64,000 nt of DNA from Marinobacter sp. es.048 (GCF_900188435.1 NZ_FYFA01000001.1:1364001-1428000); one strand, 5' to 3'. Positions 45,522 through 54,301 are shown, numbered from the stretch's first letter. Notes: generated from the letters alone by a model not told the origin. Made by a program: numbers and translations.

Positions 45522-45746
45522 ATGTCACTCAGTTTTATCAGGCGGCTGATCTCAAACCGCCTTCTCCGACCGGTTTTCATTGTCCTGGTAGTAGCCGGTC
45601 TGGTTCAACTCCTGGTCAGCCAGTGGCTGATTTCCAGCCAGATCGAACGTCTGGTCGACACCGCCGGCTCAGCCCTTGAGGCCAGTAGCCAGATTGCCCG
45701 GACACTGACCTCGCTGGAGGATAAAGCCTCACAGTTCCAGGTTTAG
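45522..45746 (+). CDS. Small membrane protein, hypothetical
   Basis: 74 residues: basic N terminus (MSLSFIRRLISNRLLRP), one membrane helix (VFIVLVVAGLVQLLVSQWLIS) and an amphipathic tail (SQIERLVDTAGSALEASSQIARTLTSLEDKASQF). CGGAG lies 7 bases before the ATG. The layout resembles the first helix of a chemoreceptor or sensor kinase, but no continuation is seen in any frame, and the stop overlaps the convergent flavin oxidoreductase gene by 4 bases. Either a real small protein or a sensor remnant. Confidence 0.45.
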   Translation: MSLSFIRRLISNRLLRPVFIVLVVAGLVQLLVSQWLISSQIERLVDTAGSALEASSQIARTLTSLEDKASQFQV

Positions 45747-46717
45747 TGTCCCGTGGCTAGCAAGCGCTCCCGGGCGCTTCTGTATTCGTCAGTCAGTCGG
45801 CTCACCAGATCCGGCACTGTCAGCACGTCGTGGATCTGGCTGACCCCCTGGCCGGCGGACCAAACGGTTTTCCAGGCCTTGGCCTCATCATCAATAGGCT
45901 TCAGTTTTTCCCCATAGTTGATCTCGCCGGCCTGGTTCAGCTTGTCCATGGGAAAGCCGGCTTCCTTCAGACTCTGGCGCATAAAGCTGGCGGGCACGCC
46001 GGAAACCGCCGGTGTATGAATGATATCGCCTGACACCGCCTCAATGATCATGTTCCGGTAGGCCTCGTCGGCCTGGGACTCAACGGTATTGATGAACCGG
46101 GTGCCCAGGTAGGCCAGGTCCGCGCCGAGGGCCTGGGCCGCCAGCAGGTCCTCACCATGGGACAGCCCGCCCGCCAGCAGAATCGTGCCATCAAAGACTT
46201 CCCGGATTTCATGCACCAGAACAATCGGGTTGATGGTGCCCGCATGGCCACCGGCACCCGCCGCTACAGCAATGATGCCGTCAACACCGGCCTCCGCGGC
46301 CTTGCGGGCATGCTTCTGGTTGGTCACGTCATGGAACACCACGCCGCCGTAGCTGTGCACCGCCTCTACCACCTGGCTGGCGGCGCCCAGGGAGGTAATG
46401 ATGATGGGCACCTTGTGTTTTACGCAAAGCTCCAGATCCGCCTGCCAGCGAGGATTGGTCCGGTGCACAATCAGGTTCACGGCGTAGGGCGCCGTTTTTA
46501 CATCCGGGTTCGCGCTTTGGAAGGAGGCCAGCTCGTCGTTCATCTGGATCAGCCATTCTTCAAAGCCTTCGCTGGTGCGCTGGTTCAGAGCCGGAAAACT
46601 GCCAACGATGCCCTGCTTGCAACAGGCAAGGGCAAGTTCGGGCCCGGAGATCAGGAACATGGGGGCGGCAACCAGCGGCAAAGAGAGCGTGTCTGTCAGG
46701 GAAGCGGGCAAGGGCAT
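45743..46717 (-). CDS. Nitronate monooxygenase / 2-nitropropane dioxygenase-type flavin oxidoreductase
   Basis: FMN-dependent TIM-barrel oxidoreductase, 324 residues. LPLVAAPMFLISGPELALACCKQGIVGSFPALNQR is the class II NMO opening; HDVTNQKHARKAAEAGVDGIIAVAAGAGGHAG contains the FMN phosphate site, and ILLAGGLSHGEDLLAAQALGADLAYLGTRF follows. Members oxidise propionate-3-nitronate and other alkyl nitronates, a detoxification step. Stands alone on the minus strand. Confidence 0.9.
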   Translation of the reverse strand: MPLPASLTDTLSLPLVAAPMFLISGPELALACCKQGIVGSFPALNQRTSEGFEEWLIQMNDELASFQSANPDVKTAPYAVNLIVHRTNPRWQADLELCVKHKVPIIITSLGAASQVVEAVHSYGGVVFHDVTNQKHARKAAEAGVDGIIAVAAGAGGHAGTINPIVLVHEIREVFDGTILLAGGLSHGEDLLAAQALGADLAYLGTRFINTVESQADEAYRNMIIEAVSGDIIHTPAVSGVPASFMRQSLKEAGFPMDKLNQAGEINYGEKLKPIDDEAKAWKTVWSAGQGVSQIHDVLTVPDLVSRLTDEYRSARERLLATGH

Positions 46718-46844
46718 GAGGATTCCTTAATTTTTGTTGGCACTTTTGTAGGATATAAAGGATCTTAGCGTGCCCGGCCGGTTCTGAAAACGGTCGTGAG
46801 CTAATTAAATCCGGAAAACCAGAAACACAATAAGGAGCCCTTCC

Positions 46845-47576
46845 ATGGGTGAAGCAAAACGTCGCAAGGAAACCGGTGCACCGCCTCCCCAAAAAGCAAA
46901 AACCAACAAGCCGCTCTACGCCGGCATAGGTTTGCTGGTTCTGGCCGCTGTGCTTCTGGGTATCTTTTTCCTGACCGCAGCACCCGAGCCTACTTCTGAT
47001 GAGTTGCCAGTGGCAGCGCCCAATGCCGAGGACTTTCCCGCCGAGCTGGATCAGTACGGTGTCTCCGTCGGCCCCGAAGATGCCCCGGTGGTGGTTCGTG
47101 AATTTGCCGATTATCAGTGTCCCGCCTGTGGCAGCTTTGCTTCAGCCAGCAAGCAGCTGAAGGACGAGTATGTGAATGCGGGCAAGGTTCGGTTCGTCTA
47201 CTTTGATCTGCCATTGCAGCAGCATCAGAACGCGATGCCGGCCGCCCAGGCCGCGCGCTGCGCCGGTGATCAGGACGCCTACTGGGCCATGCATGATCGC
47301 CTCTACAGCTTTCAGACCGAGTGGAATGGGTCGAACGATCCGGTCGCAACGTTTACCCGGTATGCCGGCGATCTGGGCCTGGAAGAACGCCGCTTTCGCC
47401 GGTGCATGACCACGGAACTGCACCGCGAGGCTGTGGAGCAGAGTCGCCAGGTGGCCATGCAACTGAGAGTCACCAGCACGCCTACGGTTCTGGTGGATAA
47501 CATCCGCCTGACTCGTCCCGGTTGGGGTCAACTTTCTGCCGTGGTTGAGCGTGAGCTGGCCAATGAGGTGGACTGA
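46845..47576 (+). CDS. Membrane-anchored DsbA-family thiol oxidoreductase
   Basis: 243 residues: basic N terminus MGEAKRRKETGAPPPQK, one membrane helix at about residues 27-45 (YAGIGLLVLAAVLLGIFFL), then a periplasmic thioredoxin-like domain with active site YQCPACGSFASA and the cis-Pro loop RVTSTPTVLVD. This is the DsbA/DsbG-like group 4 form (thioredoxin_4). The anchor suggests a role at the outer face of the inner membrane. GGAG lies upstream of ATG 46845. trhO follows on the same strand after about 130 bases. Confidence 0.9.
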   Translation: MGEAKRRKETGAPPPQKAKTNKPLYAGIGLLVLAAVLLGIFFLTAAPEPTSDELPVAAPNAEDFPAELDQYGVSVGPEDAPVVVREFADYQCPACGSFASASKQLKDEYVNAGKVRFVYFDLPLQQHQNAMPAAQAARCAGDQDAYWAMHDRLYSFQTEWNGSNDPVATFTRYAGDLGLEERRFRRCMTTELHREAVEQSRQVAMQLRVTSTPTVLVDNIRLTRPGWGQLSAVVERELANEVD

Positions 47577-47708
47577 CAGCCCGATACCCGGGTAACCCCG
47601 CACTTGATCGTGAGCCTGAGTTGGTTAAAATTTGCGCCCTCTCAGGCTCCAGCCTTTGATAAACCCCGAAACCATGCTCCGGATTTACGGTCCGGCCCGC
47701 AGGAGAAC

Positions 47709-48731
47709 ATGATGAGCAACAACGTTGTTGTCTGCGCACTGTACAAGTTCGCAGTCCTGAATGATTACAAATCCCTTCGCCAGCCGCTGCTGGACCTGAT
47801 GCTTGAAAAAGACGTGCATGGCACTTTGCTGCTGGCGCGCGAAGGCATCAACGGCACCATTGCCGGCAGTCGCGAAGGCATTGATGCCGTGAAAGCCTGG
47901 ATCGCCAGCGATGAGCGGTTCGACGGCATCGATTACAAAGAGTCCTTTGTGGACATCCAGCCGTTCAAACGCACCAAAGTGAAGCTCAAGAAAGAGATCG
48001 TCACCATGGGTGTGGACGGTATCGATCCGAAGCGGATTGTCGGCACGTATGTGGATCCCAAAGAGTGGAACGATCTGATTTCCGATCCTGATGTGGTGCT
48101 GGTGGATACCCGCAACCAGTACGAAGTTGAAATTGGCACCTTCAAGAATGCTGTCAATCCGGCTACCGATACCTTCCGGGAATTCCCGGAATACGTGAAG
48201 CAGAACCTGGATTCTTCCAGGCACAAGAAGGTGGCCATGTTCTGTACCGGCGGTATTCGTTGCGAGAAATCCACCGCGTATCTGAAGGAGCAGGGTTTCG
48301 AGGAGGTCTATCACCTCAAGGGCGGCATCCTGAAATACCTGGAAGAGGTGCCGGAAGAGCAGAGCCTGTGGCACGGGGAGTGCTTCGTGTTTGATGACCG
48401 GGTAACGGTTAACCACCGGCTGGAGCGTGGCGACTACGACCAGTGCCATGCCTGCCGCAGGCCGATCACCGAGGAAGACAAGCAGCGCCCCGAGTATGAG
48501 CAGGGTGTGAGCTGTCATCAGTGCATCGATTCGCTGACCGAAGAGCAGAAGGCCCGGTTTGCCGAGCGTGAACGCCAGATGCGCCTGGCTGAAGAGCGCG
48601 GCGAAGCCCATGTCGGTGGCGAAGCTGCGCGCATCATTGCCGAACGCAAGGCCCGGAAAAAAGCCGAAAGAGAGCGTCAGGCCCGGAAAAGCCTGGACGG
48701 CGAAAGGGCGAGCAACACCGAGGGCGCCTGA
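47709..48731 (+). CDS. trhO: tRNA uridine(34) hydroxylase, rhodanese family (TrhO/YceA)
   Basis: TrhO hydroxylates U34 of certain tRNAs on the way to cmo5U/mo5U. About 340 residues from ATG 47709 or 47712 (AGGAG at 47701-47705); the frame reaches 47604 but that part is not family sequence. N-terminal acylphosphatase-like domain ([25 protein letters not shown]), [15 protein letters not shown], then a rhodanese domain with active-site cysteine in [21 protein letters not shown]. The C terminus has a Cys-rich zinc-like segment ([13 protein letters not shown] ... CHQCID) and a basic tail. Confidence 0.94.
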   Translation: MMSNNVVVCALYKFAVLNDYKSLRQPLLDLMLEKDVHGTLLLAREGINGTIAGSREGIDAVKAWIASDERFDGIDYKESFVDIQPFKRTKVKLKKEIVTMGVDGIDPKRIVGTYVDPKEWNDLISDPDVVLVDTRNQYEVEIGTFKNAVNPATDTFREFPEYVKQNLDSSRHKKVAMFCTGGIRCEKSTAYLKEQGFEEVYHLKGGILKYLEEVPEEQSLWHGECFVFDDRVTVNHRLERGDYDQCHACRRPITEEDKQRPEYEQGVSCHQCIDSLTEEQKARFAERERQMRLAEERGEAHVGGEAARIIAERKARKKAERERQARKSLDGERASNTEGA

Positions 48732-48752
48732 CCAACCCCGAAAGGAGACTTC

Positions 48753-49034
48753 ATGGATTTACGACAGGCTGTAGCCGTAACCGCAGTTGTTATCGCGCCA
48801 CTTGCCAGCGCACAGAATGCTGATGACTGGGAGGGCGAAACCGAGCTGGGCGTGTTGATGACCTCGGGCAATACCGAAAAAACCAACATCAAGGGTCGCC
48901 TGGGGCTGATCCATGAAGTCGAAACCTGGCGCAACACCGGCGAATTCCGGACCAACTATTCCGAGACCGACGACGAAACCACTGCTGAGAAATATCTTGC
49001 CGTGAATTCGGGGTCAGATGAAATTTTCATCTGA
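48753..49034 (+). pseudogene. DUF481 (YdiY-like) outer-membrane protein gene, truncated at a palindrome
   Basis: The frame begins like an intact gene: AAGGAG ribosome site, ATG 48753, signal peptide MDLRQAVAVTAVVIAPLASAQ, then DWEGETELGVLMTSGNTEKTNIKGRLGLIHEVETWRNTGEFRTNY, the typical start of a DUF481 salt-induced beta-barrel. Family proteins are about 240-260 residues; here only about 83 family residues remain before the frame runs into GGGGTCAGATGAAA... (49010-49038) and stops. No later part of the gene exists downstream, where the next gene's stop lies 11 bases after the palindrome. Probably a deletion/insertion scar. Confidence 0.8.
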
Positions 49035-49038
49035 CCCC
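49010..49038. repeat. 29-base near-perfect palindrome at the DUF481 break point
   Basis: GGGGTCAGATGAAA (49010-49023) and TTTCATCTGACCCC (49025-49038) are exact reverse complements around a single base. GGGGTCAG...CTGACCCC ends are seen in many gammaproteobacterial small mobile repeats (REP/RAYT-like); here it marks the exact place where the DUF481 gene is broken. Confidence 0.75.
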
Positions 49039-49048
49039 AACTTTATCT

Positions 49049-49996
49049 TCAGACGTTGTTCCGCAGCCCCAGCTCATCCGGGTAAGGAGTGAGGTATTGC
49101 TGAGCATGCAGGTAGTCCACCGGCTCCCTTCGCTGGGCCATGCGCAGCAGCGTCATGGGAACCACGAGCGGTACCTCGCCCCGATGGTAAGCCTCCATCT
49201 GCTCCATCAACACCCTGCGGTCTTCATCACCCATGGAATCCCTGAGATAGCCCATCAGGTGCTGCATGGCGTTCATGTGCGAGCCCCGGCTCACCTTCTT
49301 GCTCATGGCCTCCATGAACAGGTGGATGTAGCGCTCGGCAATCGCCTCCAGCGGCTCCGATTTCAGATCCCCCAACATGGGGCCAAGCTGGCGATAGATC
49401 TTTTCGGAATGCGCCAGAAGCTGGAACTTGTGGCGGGTGTGGAATTCAATCAGCGCCTTGGCAGATAGCTTTTCGCCGGCCACGTTCTGCATCCAGTCGT
49501 CGTAGGCGAAAACCCGCTCAACAAAGTTCTCCCGGATCATGTTGTCGTTGAGTCGGCCTTCCTCCTCCACCGGCATCAGCGGGTAGGCTTTCAGCAGTGC
49601 CTCGGCAAACATGCCGCGGCCATCCCGGCGGGTTACGTTGCCATCCTCGTTGTGTACCTTGATCCGTTCCATGCCACAGCTCGGGGACTTGGCCATCAGG
49701 ATGTAACCACGAAGGTTCGCCAGGGAGGGCATGACCTGTTCGATGAAGCCCTGCATGGCGTCGGTGTGGTCCGCCTTGCCCCTGGTTTCGATCAGGCGCA
49801 GGCCGTCACTGGACTCGCGAAGGTGGATTGCCGGGCGCGGAACGCCAAGACCGGCTTCCAGCTCCGGGCAGATGGAGCGGAAATCAAAGTGCTTTGAGAG
49901 CACCTGGGTGCAGTAGCGGGAATGTTTATGGCCGCCATCATGGCGAACTTCCTTACCCAGCAGGCAGGTGCTGATTCCGACGGGGATGCCGCTCAC
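49049..49996 (-). CDS. DUF523 and DUF1722 domain protein (YbgA-like)
   Basis: 315-residue two-domain protein. Residues about 5-155 are DUF523 (VGISTCLLGKEVRHDGGHKHSRY, ICPELEAGLGVPRPAIHL, LMAKSPSCGMERIKVHN), with conserved Cys residues that hint at a metal or thiol function. Residues about 190-310 are DUF1722/YbgA (KFQLLAHSEKIYRQLGPML, HMNAMQHLMGYLRDSM, YLTPYPDELGLRN). The pair is common next to photolyase genes elsewhere; none is seen here. Function unknown. Confidence 0.9.
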   Translation of the reverse strand: MSGIPVGISTCLLGKEVRHDGGHKHSRYCTQVLSKHFDFRSICPELEAGLGVPRPAIHLRESSDGLRLIETRGKADHTDAMQGFIEQVMPSLANLRGYILMAKSPSCGMERIKVHNEDGNVTRRDGRGMFAEALLKAYPLMPVEEEGRLNDNMIRENFVERVFAYDDWMQNVAGEKLSAKALIEFHTRHKFQLLAHSEKIYRQLGPMLGDLKSEPLEAIAERYIHLFMEAMSKKVSRGSHMNAMQHLMGYLRDSMGDEDRRVLMEQMEAYHRGEVPLVVPMTLLRMAQRREPVDYLHAQQYLTPYPDELGLRNNV

Positions 49997-50099
49997 GTTA
50001 GTCTCCGATAATTAAGCAGGTCTGATAGCTAAAACTGTCTTTGTAATACGTGAATTCAGTCTAGCCCGATCAGGCCGCCGCGGAAAACTGTAACCCTAC

Positions 50100-52343
50100 C
50101 TATTCAGGATGGATTATCGAGCCTTTTCGTTTCTTCGCGACCATGGCGAGTGTGGTGGCGTAAATGGTGCGAACGTCATGGGCAAACTGCTCCACTGAGT
50201 AGTCCTTGGCGAATTCCAGAGCCTGTTCGGAGAGTTTCTCGCGCAGTTCGTCGTCTTCCAGCAGCTTTTTGACCTGCGCGCGCCACTGGTCCTGTTTCTC
50301 CGGCGTCTTGAAGCCGTTGAACCCGTGTCGAACCACGTCCTCAATGCCACTGGAGCGAACCGCTACTACCGGCAAACCGGCGGCCATGGCCTCCAGAATC
50401 ACCATGCCCTGGGTTTCGGAGATCGAAGCGAACAGGAAGGCATCGCCCAGTCGGTACCAGGTGGCCATTTCGTCCGGCGGCACGGCACCAACCAGAGCGA
50501 AGTGTTGTTGAAGACCCAGGTCTTCGATCTTCTTCTGCAGGCGGTCTTTCTGGTGGCCATCGCCAATCATCAGGAACCGGAACGGCACATTGGTTTCCCG
50601 CCGCAGGGCATCAATCGCCTCAATCATGAAGTCGATGTTTTTTTCGTTCGACAGCCGGGAAACGCTGATGAACACTTTCTCATTCTTCAGCTGGAGCTTT
50701 TCCCGCAGTTGCTCGACGTCCTTCTCCTGAACCTCCTGGAATTTGTGGTATTCGATGCCCGTCGGTTGCACAAAGGTGGGTGTTTTTACCCCGATCATCC
50801 GCAGGTATTCCTCGGTTGAGTAGGTAGGTACGATCACCCCGTCGCACTTGTTGGCAAAGCGCTTGATCAGCGCGTGGGAAATCAGGTTCCGGAACAGCAT
50901 GCCCGGAAGGGGCACAAAGTGGGCGTAGTGCTCCAGGCGGGTATGGTAGGTGTAGATGGCCGGTATATTGAGAGTGCGCGCCACGAATAGCCCGAGCGAT
51001 CCCAGCCAGAACGGATGATGCAGATGGATAATATCCGGCTTGAAGGCCCGTACCCTTTTGCGAACCCGCCCGAGGAAGATATTGGCCAGGCGGAATTCCC
51101 GCTTCTCACCCATGGCCAGTAGCGAGGGCACTCGCAGAACGTGGGTTTCGGTTTCCGCCTGGCCCTTATAACGGGGTGCCACCACAAGCAGTTTGTCACC
51201 GAGCTCTTCCAGGCCCCGCCGCAGGCGTTCAATTGAAATCGGAACGCCGCCGATAAAGGGCAGGTAGTTGTTGGTGAACATGGCCACCCGCATTGGCTTT
51301 TCGAGCCAGGGCGCCGGGTCCAGATCGTAGTCGGGGTAATAGTCCTTGCCAATGAAAATGGCGCCATACAGTTTGATGGCAATGGCCGCAAACACAGCGA
51401 CGATCAGAATGAAGTTGAGGTAACCGGTGTAGAACAGGGAGTAGATAAAAAACCAGAGACTTTCCAGCCGTTTCAGAACCGGGTGCTGACCCACTTCCAG
51501 GCGCTGCAGGCTGTGGCTTACCTCGCCCTCGGCGTCCACATTCACCCGCACGTAGTGATAGAAGCTGGTGTCATTGTTCATCACCAGGCCGCCGGCGCCG
51601 CCGGTAGTAACAAACTTCGTATCGCCTACCTGCTCCTCTGCATAGAGCGAAAGATTTGCGGAAAATACCCGTTCAACGTCATGATCCCTGATCGCCGCGA
51701 GCAGGGCGTCCCGGAACTCGGGGGGCGTCAGGTAATCGTCCTTCTGATCGAACGGGGCATTTTCGTCCGGGTGCAGGGGGGGATGGCCAATGAACAGTAT
51801 CCGTGCCTTGGAGGTGTCCTGGGCCAAGAGGTCTTTTAGCCACCGGATCTGCCATCGCCAGGGTGTTTTGCCGGTGCTATCAAGGAAAATAAGCCGGCTG
51901 TTACCGGCCTCGATACTGAAGAAGTGAGGGCCGAAGTGATCGTAGAATCGGAAACTGCCAAAATCCTCGTACTCGTGGGCGCCGAAGGTAAGCAGGTAGG
52001 GAATCTCCAGATGGCTCAGGGTGCCGTACAACGCCCGGTATTTGTCCTCGCCACCACCACTGACCGCATTCCCGGCGGAGATCAGGAAATCGAGCCCGGA
52101 GCGGTTCAGTTCCGGAACGATGCGTTCTTCAAAGATGCCCACCGAGTTGTTGATGTTACCCACCACCGCAAAGCTGAACGGCTGGCCGGGTTCGAGCTGA
52201 CGATAAATCTGCTCTACCTGCTCGGTATGGACCGCCTCGAAATCCTCGGTGAACAGATTCAGATAGGTCTTGTAGCCAACCAGCAGAAGCACCACCAGCA
52301 GGCAAAGGTAGAACAGAAGCTTGAGTGGGTTGCGGAAAATCAT
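50100..52343 (-). CDS. Fusion: degenerate metallophosphoesterase + GT4 glycosyltransferase
   Basis: 747-residue membrane protein. TM helix 9-27; residues about 55-285 have the fold pattern of a calcineurin-like phosphoesterase, but nearly every metal ligand is changed: DxH is N63-I-N65, GD is G91-N92, GNHE is G121-A-H-E, and the final GHxH place reads ANLS (230-233); only H123 and H187 remain. Two helices at about 295-331 lead to a GT4 glycosyltransferase from residue 351 (MRVAMFTNNYLPFIGGVPISIERLRRG, HLHHPFWLG, ETQGMVILEAMAAGLPVVA). The enzyme likely transfers a sugar to a lipid acceptor at the membrane, with the first domain as a non-catalytic part. Its ATG overlaps the end of the flippase-like gene by 4 bases. 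Confidence 0.88.
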   Translation of the reverse strand: MIFRNPLKLLFYLCLLVVLLLVGYKTYLNLFTEDFEAVHTEQVEQIYRQLEPGQPFSFAVVGNINNSVGIFEERIVPELNRSGLDFLISAGNAVSGGGEDKYRALYGTLSHLEIPYLLTFGAHEYEDFGSFRFYDHFGPHFFSIEAGNSRLIFLDSTGKTPWRWQIRWLKDLLAQDTSKARILFIGHPPLHPDENAPFDQKDDYLTPPEFRDALLAAIRDHDVERVFSANLSLYAEEQVGDTKFVTTGGAGGLVMNNDTSFYHYVRVNVDAEGEVSHSLQRLEVGQHPVLKRLESLWFFIYSLFYTGYLNFILIVAVFAAIAIKLYGAIFIGKDYYPDYDLDPAPWLEKPMRVAMFTNNYLPFIGGVPISIERLRRGLEELGDKLLVVAPRYKGQAETETHVLRVPSLLAMGEKREFRLANIFLGRVRKRVRAFKPDIIHLHHPFWLGSLGLFVARTLNIPAIYTYHTRLEHYAHFVPLPGMLFRNLISHALIKRFANKCDGVIVPTYSTEEYLRMIGVKTPTFVQPTGIEYHKFQEVQEKDVEQLREKLQLKNEKVFISVSRLSNEKNIDFMIEAIDALRRETNVPFRFLMIGDGHQKDRLQKKIEDLGLQQHFALVGAVPPDEMATWYRLGDAFLFASISETQGMVILEAMAAGLPVVAVRSSGIEDVVRHGFNGFKTPEKQDQWRAQVKKLLEDDELREKLSEQALEFAKDYSVEQFAHDVRTIYATTLAMVAKKRKGSIIHPE

Positions 52344-53398
52344 CCGGCTCTCCTGCGATTGGCAACAAGTTCCTTCTGTAGTACAACCAGCCCAATAATC
52401 ATGCCCAGGTAAATGGTCAGCAGGCGCCAGCAGACAATCACCAGAATCAGGTGGTTACCCGAGAGGATATCCCGGAAGAAGCTCCCGAAAACACCCTCCG
52501 AGATACCAGAGGCACCAGGCGTGGGCGAGAAATACATAACAAAGGTGGTCACGACCAGCAGGCCCACAGACATCACGTAGTCAACACTGTAGTCCAGGCT
52601 GTGCATCAGCAGTGCCGGGAAGCTGAACAGGCTGAGCAGAAATATGGCGGTGAACAGTATAGACAGCCAGACGAACACGGGCGCGCCGCGCAGGTAATCG
52701 CCAAAGCTCCGGGAAAGCCGCAGCATCTCCCTCCGTGCCTTGAACTGCCAGCGCCGATGGCGGCGTTCACTGATCAGATGGAGTCGACGCGCGGCCCTCA
52801 GCAGCCGGGTCAGGGGTCCGATCAGCCAGCGGGTCCGGAACAGCAGCACCAGGAAAAAACCAAGGTACAGAACGATCAGAAACGCCAGCGCGGTGCCTAT
52901 ATCGCCGACAATTGAATTGCCGTCCAGGGACTTGAGCGTGAGCAGGAATACCGGCGTGAGCGAAAAAATGAACAACACCGCCAGTACCGTTCGAATCGTT
53001 GTGGCTGCCGTGGCTCTCCCGACCGGGACACCATGCTGGCTAAGGAACCAGATCTGGGCGAAACCGCCCCCCGTGGCCATAGGCGTGATGTTGGAAAAGA
53101 ACAGATTGATAAATACCAGCCGGAACATCGCTGGCAGCGGCAGCCGGTGCCCCAGGGCCCTGAGGGTAAAATAGAGCCGCAGGCCGTCTGATATGAAATA
53201 AACCAATAGAAGGCCAGCCACCGAGAAGAGGGTTTCCGGAGCGATCAGCCTGGCATCGAAGGTAAGGGTGCGCTCGGCAAACAGATCGTAAACGGCATAC
53301 AGCCCGGCAGCCGTAAGCGCCACAAACAACAGACTGAACATCGCCAGCCTTTTTCCAGAGGCGCGCTTTGAGTAGTCGATTTCAGTGGAGTCAGTCAT
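52340..53398 (-). CDS. Lysylphosphatidylglycerol synthase TM / flippase-like (YbhN, UPF0104) membrane protein
   Basis: About 352 residues from ATG 53398 (MTDSTEIDYSKRASGKRLAMFSLLF); the frame runs on to 53542 but only with non-family residues. Multi-pass (about eight helices). Family marks: MFRLVFINLFFSNITPMATGGGFAQIWFLSQHGVP and MYFSPTPGASGISEGVFGSFF. Such proteins carry lipids or lipid-linked sugars across membranes or form the transport half of MprF. Coupled (ATGA) to the glycosyltransferase fusion, so the pair probably makes and flips a glycolipid. A hairpin at 53402-53426 stands directly before its ATG, with no obvious ribosome site. Confidence 0.88.
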   Translation of the reverse strand: MTDSTEIDYSKRASGKRLAMFSLLFVALTAAGLYAVYDLFAERTLTFDARLIAPETLFSVAGLLLVYFISDGLRLYFTLRALGHRLPLPAMFRLVFINLFFSNITPMATGGGFAQIWFLSQHGVPVGRATAATTIRTVLAVLFIFSLTPVFLLTLKSLDGNSIVGDIGTALAFLIVLYLGFFLVLLFRTRWLIGPLTRLLRAARRLHLISERRHRRWQFKARREMLRLSRSFGDYLRGAPVFVWLSILFTAIFLLSLFSFPALLMHSLDYSVDYVMSVGLLVVTTFVMYFSPTPGASGISEGVFGSFFRDILSGNHLILVIVCWRLLTIYLGMIIGLVVLQKELVANRRRAG

Positions 53399-53401
53399 GG
53401 G

Positions 53402-53426
53402 CTGCCCGTCAGAGTGAGACGGGCAG
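53402..53426 (-). promoter_or_regulatory. Hairpin directly before the flippase-like gene
   Basis: CTGCCCGTC and GACGGGCAG pair perfectly over 9 bases around a 7-base loop, ending 3 bases before the ATG at 53398 on the minus strand. It occupies the place of a ribosome-binding site and could control translation; it might also serve as the 3' end of the gntR transcript. Confidence 0.5.
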
Positions 53427-53495
53427 TTTACAGGGTAGGGTGTGGGCGGTGTCCAGTGCCTCAGTCCTCGAAATCCAGGCTTGGTCAGATTGTGC

Positions 53496-54155
53496 CTAAG
53501 AAGCCAGAGCCTGCTGAATGAGAGACTTCTGGTGCTCCGCAAACTCCCGAATCAAAGCCTGCGCCTGATCAGAATCCCGCGCCAGCACCGCCTGCGGCAG
53601 GTTGGCAAAAAACTCACTGGTCTGCGCCAAATCCCGCCGATACCGATCCGCACTCAGATAATAGGCTCGACTGACCGCCGGCTTGAAATTCGACAGCGCC
53701 TCCGTGAGGTAAGGATTCCCCACCACCTCACAACAGATATCCATCACATCAAAACTCGCCTCTACCACCCCGGAGATGTCGGTAGATGGCTCCTTTATCT
53801 GTTCAACAGCTTTACTCCCGGCCGCCAGCAACCGTGGTTGGTCACGCTCCTGCCAGCGCTCGCACAAGCGCACCGCCATCATCATCAGCAAATGCATGTA
53901 CACATCGTAGAGCTCGGAAGCATGGGCTGCATCCAGTCGGGTGGCCGAAGCGCCCTTGCGAGGCGTGATTTCCACCAGATGCCAGCGCTCCAGGGTATAC
54001 AGGGCTTCCTTCACCGACGCCCGGCTCACCTTCAGTTCACCGGCCAGAGTGGCTTCCTGAATGCGCTCACCGGGGCGAATCTGCCCGGTCATGATCCGTT
54101 CTGCCAGGTAATTGGCAATCTGCTTGGCCAGCGTGTTGGGCACCTGAAAATCCAT
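53496..54155 (-). CDS. GntR family (FCD-type) regulator adjacent to alkB
   Basis: 219 residues from ATG 54155 (MDFQVPNTLAKQIANYLAERIMTGQIRPGERIQEATLAGELKVSRASVKEALYTLERWHLV); upstream open frame is not family sequence. Residues 5-70 are the GntR winged helix, residues about 80-210 the helical FCD ligand domain (LYDVYMHLLMMMAVRLCERW, AFFANLPQAVLARDSDQAQALIREF-like). Divergent from alkB with 251 bases between starts that hold two inverted repeats of the TNGTNNNACNA type. GntR regulators before alkB2 genes are known in Alcanivorax and Marinobacter relatives. Likely alkane- or fatty-acid-responsive repressor of alkB. Confidence 0.85.
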   Translation of the reverse strand: MDFQVPNTLAKQIANYLAERIMTGQIRPGERIQEATLAGELKVSRASVKEALYTLERWHLVEITPRKGASATRLDAAHASELYDVYMHLLMMMAVRLCERWQERDQPRLLAAGSKAVEQIKEPSTDISGVVEASFDVMDICCEVVGNPYLTEALSNFKPAVSRAYYLSADRYRRDLAQTSEFFANLPQAVLARDSDQAQALIREFAEHQKSLIQQALAS

Positions 54156-54287
54156 AAAGGCTCTCTGAACAGGTCGTAAATACCGGTCTGCGGCTGCGCT
54201 AAGCCGCCCGGCGGGAGAGTGTGTGCGCATGAGTTTATCACAGCCTCGGAGTGCGATAGCGACAACGCCTTGATTCGGCGGGGCTTC

Positions 54288-54301
54288 CTGACAATTGTCA
54301 G
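54288..54301. promoter_or_regulatory. GntR operator candidate 1
   Basis: CTGACAATTGTCAG, a perfect 14-bp palindrome between gntR and alkB, 132 bases from the gntR start and 105 from that of alkB. Confidence 0.55.
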
